Part shown: piece by piece, positions 28,631 through 38,544 of the stretch | Layout of the letters: every line of letters begins with the position of its first letter | How positions within the stretch are numbered: position 1 is the first letter of the stretch | Source: Parietichytrium sp. I65-24A | Lineage: Eukaryota; Sar; Bigyra; Thraustochytrida; Thraustochytriidae | DNA length: 64,000 nt | Direction: 5' to 3' | Assembly (NCBI GenBank): GCA_012862575.1 | Contig: BLSF01000014.1 | Coordinates: 496,001 to 560,000 of the forward strand | Notes under the pieces: generated by a model | What the model saw: only the letters and a program-made list of their open reading frames with translations | Database searches by the model: none | What the model was told of the DNA's origin: nothing | Made by a program: the position numbers and the translations under genes

Positions 28631-31279
28631 ATGATGGCGCGGACTGATCCTGCGAGGACGGTGTCTCCGGAGTGCAGTGACCGGCCACAATCTTCCATTC
28701 GAAGCGAACAAGATGCTGGAGAGCAACTGGACACCGTCATCGCTGAGTATTTGCGAGACTTTGATAGCCCGCGAAGCGCAGGCCAGGATGCATCGTTTGG
28801 AGCGGAGAGCAGCGACTTTGATCCAGCGGACACAGATCTTTCACCAAAATCGAGCGCCATGAACAAGATTCTTGCACAGATTCAGAGCATAGAGTACGAG
28901 AACGAAGGAAGAAACCTTGTGCAAGTATTCTATCCTGACCGGCGGCCATTCACTGTTAATTTTCGCGAGGACGCTTTGGCGAGAGCTCTATTTGGGCCGG
29001 AGCTCGCCCACAAATGCTGGAGTTTCGGTCTCAAATATCGGCACCTGCACACCATGACCATCTTTGTTGCTATTCTCTGTATTGTAGTGCCGCTGTTTTC
29101 GAGAGATCTGAGGTACTTTTCGAGCGGCGGAGCTCTCCTGTTACCAACTGCTCCATTTCTACTGCAAAGCGCAAGTTTACAACTTGTGAAAAAGCTGATG
29201 CGCTCTTTCGACGCCTTGTTTTTGGTGTACAACATTTTTGGGTTCATGACGTCAGTCTTCATCTTGAACCCGGACAATCTTTCGCTAGGTTTCTCTGTGA
29301 TTTGCGCTTTCCCGTACTTGCTCATGGTACCTTTTCATGACGCCCTCCCCCCGAAACTGAGGGCAAACACTCTTATCCCCAACTTGCTTTTGATGTGCTT
29401 CATGTTGTCGTTTGGCATCAGCAGTTTTTTAAACCAATCATTCGCGGAAGACGGGCTTTCCGTGTCGACTTCCGGTATATTATCTCCAAGGAACAGGTTG
29501 TTTGGCTTTTTGTCAACCTTGATAGCCTTCCACAGCAGAAACATATACTTCAGCGCATCCATGGGAGGCCGAAGACTATCTATACTGAACGTGCCTATCA
29601 AGTCTGTGCAACTAACTTCAGCTGCCGCGCAAGCGCTTCGGAGGCTCGAAGCGTCGAACATACTACGACGCCTTGAATCTAGATCTACTTTGGTGCCATT
29701 CCGGCCAGATTCGAAGGATTTTGCGAGTAGTCGGCCAACAATCGAAACCCTGGATACGAGCACCGGCTATAGCACCAGCACCAGCTTCCAGACAAGCAGC
29801 TCAGCTCGAATGCGGCAAGACCGCGAAAGCATCAGCTTTCGGGTGAAGAGAGAAGCTGGTTTTGGAGTAAAACTTGCTTCTTCGAAGATGGAACCGGCGG
29901 ACCAGGACCCTGAAGATCAAAGAAGGGAGGACTCGCGCGAGCTTTCGGAGGAAAACTCCCACCGTCTCCATTCGCATCGAGCTGCGTCAGAACGGAATTC
30001 TGATTCTCAAACGCGCTCATCCGGTAAAACGACCTTGAGTGAGAGAAAGGCCAAACATTTTGATTCTGCCCGCGATCGGAAGCTTGCTTGGCATCAGGAA
30101 CCAGTCTCAGCTAATGAAAACTCCCAACTGCGACACCGATCCTGTAAAGTAGTGCCACTGGATACGTCGTTTAACATTAGGTCCGGAGCGGCTCACTCCA
30201 CGGAGTCTGGAGTAGCAGATGCGAGTCGCTCCTCTGAGGAGGAGAGCCTGTCCTTGTTCTACTCAGAACTAAAATCGTTTGAGGTCCGTTTTAGCCAAGA
30301 TATGCTGGGACTGCGTCTGCATCGTAGGTATGGCAAGATTTGCCTGGCTGTGGCACGTGAGCCACTAGCTGTCATGATTCTGATTGCATTCCACACCATT
30401 GGATTGGCATGCACCTTCTTGTCGCTATTAAGAGGAAAATCTCATTTAGGCTGGTTTGCTGCCCTGATCATACCGGCCGAAACTCTTTTGACAGTACCTT
30501 TGCTCAGCAAAACCCTGGTCTTTAAGCTGCTGCGGACGTTCGGAAATCTTTTCATTCTAACGAACGCTTTCGGCTTAATGTTTTGCCTCTTCATAGTCTT
30601 CCGAGGGCAACACGCAACCCAATTTGCCCTCGTTTGCGCAACGCCAACAATCTTTGTGACAATGACCTTTTTCGATGCTATGCATCCCAGAGCAAAGCAG
30701 AGGGCCACTCTGTCACTCTTCTTTGGTGCAGTCCTCTTCATGCTCGTGATTCTGGGAATGATTCTTGACATCTTTGGAGGGCATGACGTTCACTTTCACA
30801 TCGACGTTTTCAAATTTTCTATGCTTGGCCGTGTGGCGTCGTTTGCTCTCAACTTGACTATTTATGCTTCTAGAAACGCTTTTGCTTCCGGGACCACTTA
30901 TGGCGGCCGACTTATTACTCTGCAAGCAACTCTCGTGGTTCGCAAGACGTCAAGAAGCATTGCTAGAGGATTCACGATGGCAGAGCCCGGCGGTGTAGCC
31001 CAGGAGCTTCGGAGAACCCAGATCCTGTCCAAGAAGTCGAGCGCTGCCTTTATGAAAAGATCCAGCAGCTCTCAGCTGCTCCACAAGAGCAGCAAAATTA
31101 TTAACGCATTCCGTGTACCGACATCACCCCTCTCCGCCCCAGCTCCCGCTGGCGATGGTATGTATCTGACCCAGGGAATTGTACAACCCCATACCTCGCG
31201 TGAAGTCGACAAAGATAGTGACTCGTTTGGGAGTGACATTATCCAGGTTGACTCGCGTCCAATATCTCCTGAACATTAA
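28631..31279 (+). CDS. Two-repeat 12-TM membrane protein, family member 4 (longest)
   Basis: 882 residues from ATG 28631 (a second ATG follows directly). The N-terminal ~95 residues are acidic and hydrophilic. Half 1 (~97-325): V-F-Y-P-D-R-R-P-F-T-V-N-F at 99-111, hydrophobic segments near 140-156, 163-180, 190-212, 218-236, 248-266 and 284-305, F-H-D-A-L-P-P-K-L-R at 235-244, L-N-V-P-I-K at 319-324. Half 2 (~541-770): L-F-Y-S-E-L-K-S-F-E-V-R-F at 542-554, F-F-D-A-M-H-P-R-A-K-Q at 680-690, G-G-R-L-I-T-L-Q at 758-765. The two halves have nearly equal length (229 and 230). A ~215-residue Ser/Arg/Glu-rich linker separates them, much longer than in the sister genes, and a ~110-residue Ser/Lys-rich tail follows half 2; both are likely cytosolic and open to phosphorylation (inference). 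Confidence 0.82.
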   Translation: MMARTDPARTVSPECSDRPQSSIRSEQDAGEQLDTVIAEYLRDFDSPRSAGQDASFGAESSDFDPADTDLSPKSSAMNKILAQIQSIEYENEGRNLVQVFYPDRRPFTVNFREDALARALFGPELAHKCWSFGLKYRHLHTMTIFVAILCIVVPLFSRDLRYFSSGGALLLPTAPFLLQSASLQLVKKLMRSFDALFLVYNIFGFMTSVFILNPDNLSLGFSVICAFPYLLMVPFHDALPPKLRANTLIPNLLLMCFMLSFGISSFLNQSFAEDGLSVSTSGILSPRNRLFGFLSTLIAFHSRNIYFSASMGGRRLSILNVPIKSVQLTSAAAQALRRLEASNILRRLESRSTLVPFRPDSKDFASSRPTIETLDTSTGYSTSTSFQTSSSARMRQDRESISFRVKREAGFGVKLASSKMEPADQDPEDQRREDSRELSEENSHRLHSHRAASERNSDSQTRSSGKTTLSERKAKHFDSARDRKLAWHQEPVSANENSQLRHRSCKVVPLDTSFNIRSGAAHSTESGVADASRSSEEESLSLFYSELKSFEVRFSQDMLGLRLHRRYGKICLAVAREPLAVMILIAFHTIGLACTFLSLLRGKSHLGWFAALIIPAETLLTVPLLSKTLVFKLLRTFGNLFILTNAFGLMFCLFIVFRGQHATQFALVCATPTIFVTMTFFDAMHPRAKQRATLSLFFGAVLFMLVILGMILDIFGGHDVHFHIDVFKFSMLGRVASFALNLTIYASRNAFASGTTYGGRLITLQATLVVRKTSRSIARGFTMAEPGGVAQELRRTQILSKKSSAAFMKRSSSSQLLHKSSKIINAFRVPTSPLSAPAPAGDGMYLTQGIVQPHTSREVDKDSDSFGSDIIQVDSRPISPEH

Positions 31280-32653
31280 AAACGAAAATTTAACGATGCA
31301 AAAGTTCCAAATTCCACTTTTCTTTTCCTTCGTTCTGTTCTTTCCCTCTGAGCCACAATTTCGTGCTCGAGCTCCTCAACATCATATCCGATTCCTTCGT
31401 CAAAGTAGCCGAGTATCGGTATTCGCGATTCGATGCAGATTAAGAGGAACATGAACATGAACACAAACAGAATTTAGAGCTACAATACAATTTGATCTCA
31501 AGTTCTGTTGCCGCCTTTCTCCAGACCTACGAAAGCCCGCGAGCGAAAGGCGCTCTTGTAGCTTGTGGCAGCATATCCGCATTCGCATCCTCCAATCCTC
31601 CAATCCTCCAAGATTCACTTGGGAAAAACAATAATTTTGGCTTACCGGTACAGTCACGATTGCCCTTTTTCGTTCTAGAGTGAAACAGAACGATACAAAT
31701 CTGAAAATCGGTACTCAGCTTGATTTGTAAATCAAGTTCAAACACAGAAAACATACAGACAGAAGCGAATATTCGAACGAGGCAAAAAAGAATCTCAAGC
31801 CACCATTCTCGCATATGCATATGACGCGAACAAGGAGCAAGAGCTTTGCCCTCGAGATCTATTTTTATTTTGAAACAAGTGCAGGACAAAGACTGCGTGC
31901 GCCAGCGACAGCGACGTTCAAAATCTGCGCAATTCACTGTCAGAACTGTGAAAACGACTTTGTTCTCCTTGTTCCCGTCCTCTCCTATCGAACCCTCTAA
32001 CAATCCTCTCTACGGCTCCTCCCCTAACCCATTCCTACCCACTACCTTGACCCCTTTCCTACTCCATATGACTAATAACACTACGCTATTACCTACCCTC
32101 TCTCTAATAGGCACTTATTGTAGGGCCAAGTGAAAAAAAATGCAATGCCTGAAATGCCTGAGTTGTGAGAGTTTCCTCCATGACTATCCCAAACCCTATA
32201 TGCACTGCTAAGTCTACAGCCATTTGGACGGCAGACTACGGATGGCTAGATTTTAAGGTACGTAAATGTACACTATAAATCTACTAGTAGATAGAGATTG
32301 TCGTCGCGGAAAGAGTCAGGAAGAAAACTAAAACTAACTCACTGTCACTGTTGAGTATGTACTGCTAGTCCTCGAGTACTGCAAGTTTAAAGCCGCTCAA
32401 ACAAGAAACATAATCAACAGAAACATAAACATAAATATAAACAGAAGAGGAAGAAGAAGAAGAAGGAGGAGGAAGTGTGAGGGCTCAGTGTTCAAACACA
32501 GTCCCCCAAAGCAGTACATACCGTACATAGGGTGCATAGATTGTTGAGAGAGGGTGCGCGAGGACATTTGCTAGCACACACACAGGAGTTACTTACTTGC
32601 GGTGGGTGCAGATTAGTGCGGCACCGCACGTGCGGGCAAAGAGCGGAGGGAGA
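31280..32653. other. Spacer between member 4 and the J-domain gene
   Basis: 1.4 kb, AT-rich, with one TACCGGTA palindrome at 31643 and an AGGAAGAAGAAG tract near 32447-32475. The longest frames begin at TTG or lack any domain. No gene seen. Confidence 0.6.
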
Positions 32654-34051
32654 ATGTTCAAGCAACGCACTGGCGCCGGCCTAGAGCTTCTGCGAGGGCC
32701 GAGTGGCGTGAGAGCGCAGGTTATAGACTCGGTGACGAGACTGCCAAAGAAGGGCACCGTGCTGAAGAGGTTGCTGAGTAGAGCCAAGAGCAAACGGCAA
32801 GAAGGCGAAGCAGCGGACGGCTTGGAGAAAATTCGGTGGCTGACATTGTGTAAAGACGAGCTAGGAGATGTGTACGTGGTGATTTTTAAGGACAAGCAGA
32901 AACGAAAGTCCTTCGATGCCAGACTGGACGGCGCGCCTTCATCAGGACAGATCCTGACGCATAAAATATTCTGCTCCTTTCTGCTCAAGCGTCAGGATAA
33001 AAAGCACCTTTGCGTCTCAATCAAGCGCGTGACCAGCTCAGTGTATGAGATAAGCTTCGAAGGGAACAACAAGACGCTTTTACTTAAGCTTGTTCAAAGC
33101 CAGAGTGGACTTTGGTTCGGCAAAGAAACCAGCGCGGGCACGCAGGCTTCTTCTACCAATCACAACGCGAATCAGGATTCGAACCAAACCGCGAATCGCA
33201 GCCCGCGCTCAAATAATCAGAAGGACCAAGAGCCGAGCACCCCGGAAGCGGACGAAGCGTCTTCATCTGCATCGTCTTCGACCAGCGAAGAGGTCCACCC
33301 CGAAGCAGCTGCGATTCTTGAAGAGGAAGACCCATACGTTTTGCTCAATATACCAAAGCGTGCCTCGCGCGAGCGGGTGCGCAAGGCTTACCGAGAGTTG
33401 GCTTTGACTTGGCATCCTGACAAGTGCAGGGATCCGAAAGCATCCGAATGTTTCGCCAAAATCCACTCTGCATTTGCGCTGGTCATCAAAACTGCATCGA
33501 GTGAGCAATCGAGCGAGCAGAGCAATCGAGATGTCACTTTTGAAGAAGGCGACAAGCGATCTTCGGCTTCCTTTCCATCTCGTGTACATAGGAATAACTC
33601 TCGAGATCTTTCCTCGATCAACTCTCAGCAAAGCCAGTCGTTCAAAAACACTCGAGCTCCACTGAATCAAAACACCCACAAGGACATCCCCACATTCAGC
33701 CAATCGCACCGATTCTTCAGAGAGGAAGAGCCCGATTACTTGTTTCAGTCCTCTACAGAATTCCTCCACAAACGTAGCGTCTCTAGACAGGAAAAATCCT
33801 TCGCGAACAGGGGCATCAATTTTTGCGAAACTCCATTTGAGCTAGTAGGCGGGTCATCACTGGAGATTTTTGTTCCTCAACTTCGCGAGTGGGTTCCTGC
33901 AGTAGTTGAGAGTGTGGGGGAGTATTTAGACATGTTTGTTGCCCGTGATGAGAACGGCAACTCCCACCAAGTGTCAATGGGAGGGAAATTTTTGGCACGA
34001 GCTGCGGAATCCAGAGCTCCAGTTGCTCTTCGCGGCGTTGTCTTCTACTAA
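32654..34051 (+). CDS. J-domain protein with N-terminal PH-like region
   Basis: 465 residues from ATG 32654 (the frame opens at TTG 32597). Residues ~55-155 show alternating strands and a final helix-like stretch (R-W-L-T-L-C-K ... V-Y-V-V-I-F-K ... L-L-L-K-L-V-Q) compatible with a PH-type barrel. A Ser/Asn/Glu-rich linker follows. A J domain at ~225-280 has the H-P-D-K loop near 253-256 and the K-A-Y-R-E-L-A-L helix, so it should stimulate an Hsp70 partner. The C-terminal ~50 residues (L-E-I-F-V-P-Q-L-R-E-W-V-P-A-V-V-E-S) look like a small beta domain. No zinc finger or CTD of class A/B DnaJ, so class C. Partner and membrane target are unknown. It lies between members 4 and 5 of the membrane-protein family and converges on the PH gene. 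Confidence 0.72.
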   Translation: MFKQRTGAGLELLRGPSGVRAQVIDSVTRLPKKGTVLKRLLSRAKSKRQEGEAADGLEKIRWLTLCKDELGDVYVVIFKDKQKRKSFDARLDGAPSSGQILTHKIFCSFLLKRQDKKHLCVSIKRVTSSVYEISFEGNNKTLLLKLVQSQSGLWFGKETSAGTQASSTNHNANQDSNQTANRSPRSNNQKDQEPSTPEADEASSSASSSTSEEVHPEAAAILEEEDPYVLLNIPKRASRERVRKAYRELALTWHPDKCRDPKASECFAKIHSAFALVIKTASSEQSSEQSNRDVTFEEGDKRSSASFPSRVHRNNSRDLSSINSQQSQSFKNTRAPLNQNTHKDIPTFSQSHRFFREEEPDYLFQSSTEFLHKRSVSRQEKSFANRGINFCETPFELVGGSSLEIFVPQLREWVPAVVESVGEYLDMFVARDENGNSHQVSMGGKFLARAAESRAPVALRGVVFY

Positions 34052-34374
34052 TTTTTTGTTTATATTATTATTCTCGATGAGCCGTCCAGCAAGCTCTTAC
34101 AGCACGTCAGTCGGATGCTCAACCGAGATATTGCAAACGCAGATGCTCAGACTTCTCAATTCTTAAAAGATAAAACATTTTTTTAAACTTTCGGTCATGT
34201 TGAAAAAATTCCTTCTTTTCCTCTTCATCTCTCAACACCATCGGCGTCTGGGGGAAAACTCGACCGAAGCAAAGGAAAAGGTTGTGGTTGCAGATGCTAA
34301 CTTCGTTCATTTATATCATTATAAAACTGTGCTTGTTGCTCGTTTGACCTCTTTCTTCAATGAAAAAGAAGGAT
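34052..34374. other. Short spacer between convergent genes
   Basis: 323 bases forming the 3' flanks of the J-domain and PH genes. AT-rich; nothing else seen. Confidence 0.6.
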
Positions 34375-36696
34375 TTATATACTGAGACATCCAAAGCCAT
34401 CATCGTTACGCATGCCTGTCACGCTCCCCCAACTCACAACCCCCATCCCGTGAGCGGTGAGAGTGTTGACCCACCAATCACAGTCCACGTCAGTATCTGC
34501 AAGCAAGGTCGTCTTCCCCTGCTCAGTGGTTTGGATACAAAAGGTCCGACCAATATCTTCAAAGAGTCTGGACGCCTTGCGCCTTACCTCGGGTTTCCAT
34601 ACTCTGGCATGCGAGTCGAGCAAGATTACGCGCACGGATTTCCGCTTTCGAGGGTGTTGGTAAAGGTGGATTCCGTCCGTCCGAAGCACCGCGAAAAACC
34701 GTGCTAGGTGCGTTTTTTCATCATCTGCACCATCGATGGACACGGTGATGTATCCTGCCGCAAAACGCCGAGGCCTGACCGCAACACTCGTGCTTTGTTT
34801 TTGGATATGCTCCGCCCAAATAGACATTTCATCGTGGGTCGGAGCGGAAAAATAAACGACTGGTCTACGGGGGTGCCACAGATGGAACTCGTGCAAGACG
34901 CGCCCGTTTCTTTCGTTCGAATGCGAATGCGAGTTCGGAACAAACACATTCGTGAACGACCTTGAACGAGCGGCTGTGCCTTTGTTTTTTGACTTTCGCT
35001 GCTTTTCCAACGCTTTTGGGTCGAGTTTAAAATCGCGATCTGCAAAGCTCCCATCAAAGGCGTGGTCCCGATGCGGCCGACGTACCATTCGTACCTCTGT
35101 TCCGTCAATAGGAATAATCTTATTTGGCTTTGCGTCCCATTCATTCCTAAAGAAGAGCAAATGCGGCCCTCGGAGCTCTACGAGACGAGCTTTCCACTTC
35201 TGAGTTGCCATACCGAACGGCATCTTTTTCGAAAACTTGACAAGAAGCGGCCCGCTGTAACCGTCTCTCTTGATGCGTTGGTACTCCTCGGTGTCCTGAA
35301 GAGGGACTTGTTTGGGCAACATGGAGTCATCCGTGCTCACCCCCACGTCGCAAGTCGCAAACATTTTGCGATTCATTCTCTTTCGGCGAAGGACGCCCTG
35401 GTTTCCCTGGAGATCGTAATACCTCTCTTCAAGGTCCAGCAATCGATTGATCATGGTCTCTAAGTCATCCCCGCGCAGAGCAGCCAAGAGATGCGCATTG
35501 TCCGCCTCGTTCTTCAGCTTGTCCAACTCTTGCTGAAGAAGGATAGCCTCGAGCGAGGTTCCGTTGTCCTCTTTGTCCGAGTTCTCATCATCGTAATTAT
35601 CTCGAAAAGATCGCTTCATCTCGGACTGCGCTTCCATGATCTCTTGATACTCAGTAAGACTCTGCTCAAGGCTATGCATCTTTCGAACACTCTTTTGGCG
35701 CTCCAGCTGGTGCTCTTGCAGCGCGTGCTCCAAATCGAATATTCGTCGCTTGCTACTCTCATTCTCTGCCCTCGCTGCAAAAAGCTGATCCTGGAGACGT
35801 TTCTTTCTTGGCTCTGGCGTCTCCGGCAACAAACTGTCTCCCCCGTCGCTGTCAAAATCTTCTGCGTCAAGCTCGTCCATGTCAGGTTTTTTCCTTGACA
35901 TGGTTTTCTCCAGCGTCTGCCGCCTCAAATTCCTATTGGACAGGTGCTTAGGGGACTGGGACGCGTTGGACAGTCCGCCAAGAGAGGTTCTCCCGCTGCC
36001 GGAATATTCCCCCATTTTAAGTTTGACGATTTGAGACTGGAGTTCTCCGATTTTCTTCGCATTCAAATCGCGCTCCATCGTTAAAGTATTCAGCTTCTCT
36101 TCATACTCTGAGAGCGTGGCGCTCAGCTTTAGAGCTTCTCGGTTCACCTTCTCAAGCTTTTGACCGAGCTGCACGTTCCGCGTGGAGAGCAGCTCGCATT
36201 CTGCCTTGGACTCCTCCAACACTTCGGTGTTTGCGCAATTTTGCCCTGTTATTGCGCTGATTTGTTCACGCAGACTTGTAATCTCCTCGTTCTGATCATG
36301 GACGGCTGCTTTCAGCTTTTCAATCTCTTCACTCTTCGCTTTGTCCTGCAGATACAGCAACTGCCCAAACTCTGCTGCTGTCCTTGCCTCCTCTTTGGCG
36401 ACCAACAGCTCCTGGCTCAGTACCCGAAGCTTGCCGGACGAGGTGCTCGACTTTACATCCCGCTTCCCCGGCTCCTCTTCGCCGTTGTTGTTGGTGTTCT
36501 TCCTGTTTTCATTGTTTCCCGCTGCAAAGTTCTCCTCCTCCTCATCATCATCATCGCCAAGCTTGCTGACTCTGCTGTCCGACGACTCTCTTCTCTCGCT
36601 CCCAAGCACAATTCTCTCCTCTGCGCCCCTTGAAACGCGCTTCCTCAGCTGCTTTGCCGGCGAGCTATTGGTGTCTGGAGACAGCCACCCGAACAT
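34375..36696 (-). CDS. Coiled-coil protein with two C-terminal PH domains
   Basis: 773 residues from ATG 36696 (the frame begins three codons earlier at GTG). The N-terminus is basic, then acidic (D-D-D-D-E-E-E-E near 50). A long coiled coil spans ~70-235 and a second one ~290-430. PH domain 1 lies at ~490-630 (Q-K-W-K-A-R-L-V-E-L-R ... M-S-I-W-A-E-H-I-Q) with a basic insert. PH domain 2 lies at ~643-750 (A-R-F-F-A-V-L-R-T-D-G-I-H-L-Y ... W-W-V-N-T-L). The invariant C-terminal tryptophan is present in both. Such proteins usually tether membranes or the cytoskeleton through phosphoinositides. No catalytic domain was seen. Antisense frames of up to 200 codons are shadows. Confidence 0.75.
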   Translation of the reverse strand: MFGWLSPDTNSSPAKQLRKRVSRGAEERIVLGSERRESSDSRVSKLGDDDDEEEENFAAGNNENRKNTNNNGEEEPGKRDVKSSTSSGKLRVLSQELLVAKEEARTAAEFGQLLYLQDKAKSEEIEKLKAAVHDQNEEITSLREQISAITGQNCANTEVLEESKAECELLSTRNVQLGQKLEKVNREALKLSATLSEYEEKLNTLTMERDLNAKKIGELQSQIVKLKMGEYSGSGRTSLGGLSNASQSPKHLSNRNLRRQTLEKTMSRKKPDMDELDAEDFDSDGGDSLLPETPEPRKKRLQDQLFAARAENESSKRRIFDLEHALQEHQLERQKSVRKMHSLEQSLTEYQEIMEAQSEMKRSFRDNYDDENSDKEDNGTSLEAILLQQELDKLKNEADNAHLLAALRGDDLETMINRLLDLEERYYDLQGNQGVLRRKRMNRKMFATCDVGVSTDDSMLPKQVPLQDTEEYQRIKRDGYSGPLLVKFSKKMPFGMATQKWKARLVELRGPHLLFFRNEWDAKPNKIIPIDGTEVRMVRRPHRDHAFDGSFADRDFKLDPKALEKQRKSKNKGTAARSRSFTNVFVPNSHSHSNERNGRVLHEFHLWHPRRPVVYFSAPTHDEMSIWAEHIQKQSTSVAVRPRRFAAGYITVSIDGADDEKTHLARFFAVLRTDGIHLYQHPRKRKSVRVILLDSHARVWKPEVRRKASRLFEDIGRTFCIQTTEQGKTTLLADTDVDCDWWVNTLTAHGMGVVSWGSVTGMRNDDGFGCLSI

Positions 36697-36868
36697 CCTC
36701 TCCACGTCCCACGCCTCAAATTCCGTTACGCCTCCAAGCGTTTCGCGCTCTCAAACTGTGCGTAAACTTCTTCCCCGACCTGCCTGTCTGCCACTCGCAC
36801 AGAGCCGAGATGCGCCAAAACTACCCACCTTCCCGTTGAAAGAGGGCCGATCGAGCCTCGCGGACGCC

Positions 36869-36894
36869 GTCTGTCTGTCTGTCTGTCTGTCTGT
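36869..36894. repeat. (GTCT)n microsatellite
   Basis: Six GTCT units directly upstream of the minus-strand PH gene. Confidence 0.9.
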
Positions 36895-37061
36895 ACTCGC
36901 TGTGTGTACTGGCTGTATGTACGCTACCTGTCCTCGCAGTTAGCAGCTCACAGCTCTGTGTACTTAATACCGGTAGAGAGAGAATGAGAAAGTGAGTGAG
37001 GTGAAGCGTTTCCTGGCATGCGAAGGAAAGAAAGAAGAAAGTGAATAAGAAAGAAAGACAA

Positions 37062-37115
37062 CATGAATGATGGATGAATGGATGAATGGATGAATGGATG
37101 AATGAATGAGTGAAT
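37062..37115. repeat. GATGAATG minisatellite
   Basis: Runs of GGATGAAT/GAATGGAT octamers with decay at the right end; a related GGAT tract lies at 37247-37293. Confidence 0.85.
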
Positions 37116-37246
37116 GGATTTATGTTTAGTTTTCCGATTCGGAAGACGGCGGAGAGCTCAGATAGGGAGGGGTGAAGTGGTTGATCGGCGAGTATTTGGC
37201 AGCGACTGGGTCGTCGATGCACTGTCTGACTGGTTCAATGAGATAA

Positions 37247-37293
37247 ATGATGGGTGGATGGATGGATTGATGGATGGATGGATGGATGGATGA
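37247..37293. repeat. (GGAT)n microsatellite
   Basis: About eleven GGAT units with GGGT and GATT variants. Confidence 0.85.
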
Positions 37294-38544
37294 TCGAGAT
37301 CGGCATGTGGCACGGTGGGTGGATCGATCAACGGAGAGATAGTTTGACGCCAGAGCGACGATTCGTCGACGGTGGAACAATCAACGCTACCAATGGCGTC
37401 GTGCATGGCCACCCCGTCCGTACTCAAGGGCTTTGAGCGACAGTGTGCCAGCACACAGTACACCGGTATTCACAGTGTTCATTCATGTCCATGCTGCTCG
37501 AAGAAAAAGCCACTTTCTTTCCTGATTTCATAGTACGGCACGGTTGGACTTTCTGAAGTTTGAGAAAGTCTGAGCTTTGATCATGGACTGCGAAGGTTGT
37601 CTCTATGCACTTTACGCGGCCTTCAAACACTTTCAAACGCAAAGAAGATTTTGATTTCTTTCAGTTTAAAATAAAAAAGAAGACGACAAAAGACAAAGAG
37701 AGCATCGCCCTGAATTGTGTTCCCTTCGAAGTTGCGGAGTTGTTAGCGTTTTTGGCTAACCACCTAATACATGAGAATCTTCATTTGTCTTCGCCATTTG
37801 TCATTTGCACGAACGCTACTCGCGAATGAAGGGATGCTAGGGTCGGGTTTGCGGGCGGCGCACTGGCGCCTCTGTTATGGACTTGGGTTTTTGTGGGAGA
37901 AACTGTGAGTGTGCGCCGTGTCCTGTGTGATCATGGGCTTTGAACGAGCTGGTGTGAGGGCGAATGGCGACAACCTAACGGTACCTGAGAGAGGGGGTAG
38001 GGCACTCCCGCGTTCCGGGGAATCCGCCTGATCCTCCTGGTTTTGATCATGTTCAGTGCTCGCTAATTTCACTAACAGCAGCGAACGAGTGATTCTGAAA
38101 CTAACTGTAGAAGGCGCAGACAAGTGCGAACGCCGAAATGGTCCAGATGGAAAGATCGAACCTGAAAACCGATGATGACGAGCGCAGAGGGAGCGTTACA
38201 TAGGGCCGCGCTTCACACTGGAGGATTGAGAGCGAGCTCTAGAGTACCATGTCTGAGGCTACTTGGCTTTCTCGAGTATTTGACCTTTTTCGTCGGAAGG
38301 AAAAGCAAGGTGAAATGTCTGAGCTTTTTATCCACAGTCGACAACAGAGCGTCTGGGGCTCGAAGAAAAGCATTTCATCAAGGATCAGAGTTTAAGTTTG
38401 TGCTTGACGAGAGTCAGTTGCAATGCACCTGGAATAGAGATCGGGTGGACGAAAGAAGAGAAGATAAACATTTAGAGTACGTTTAGAATTTCTTCTTCTT
38501 TAGACTAATAGTTTAAAAAACTGCATCATTCCCAGTCAGTCGCG

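Larger units (their letters stand above)
36697..38544. other. Spacer between PH gene and member 5
   Basis: 1.8 kb with (CTGT)n at 36869-36894, GAATGGAT-type repeats at 37062-37115, GGAT-type repeats at 37247-37293 and a TACCGGTA palindrome at 36968. No gene is supported. Confidence 0.6.

Noticed and set aside
31527-32003. 158-codon minus-strand frame in spacer
   Set aside because: Starts at TTG, no domain, AT-rich non-coding character.
36869-37293. Regularly repeated blocks that might suggest a CRISPR-like array
   Set aside because: Simple GTCT/GGAT microsatellites without unique spacers, in a eukaryotic context.
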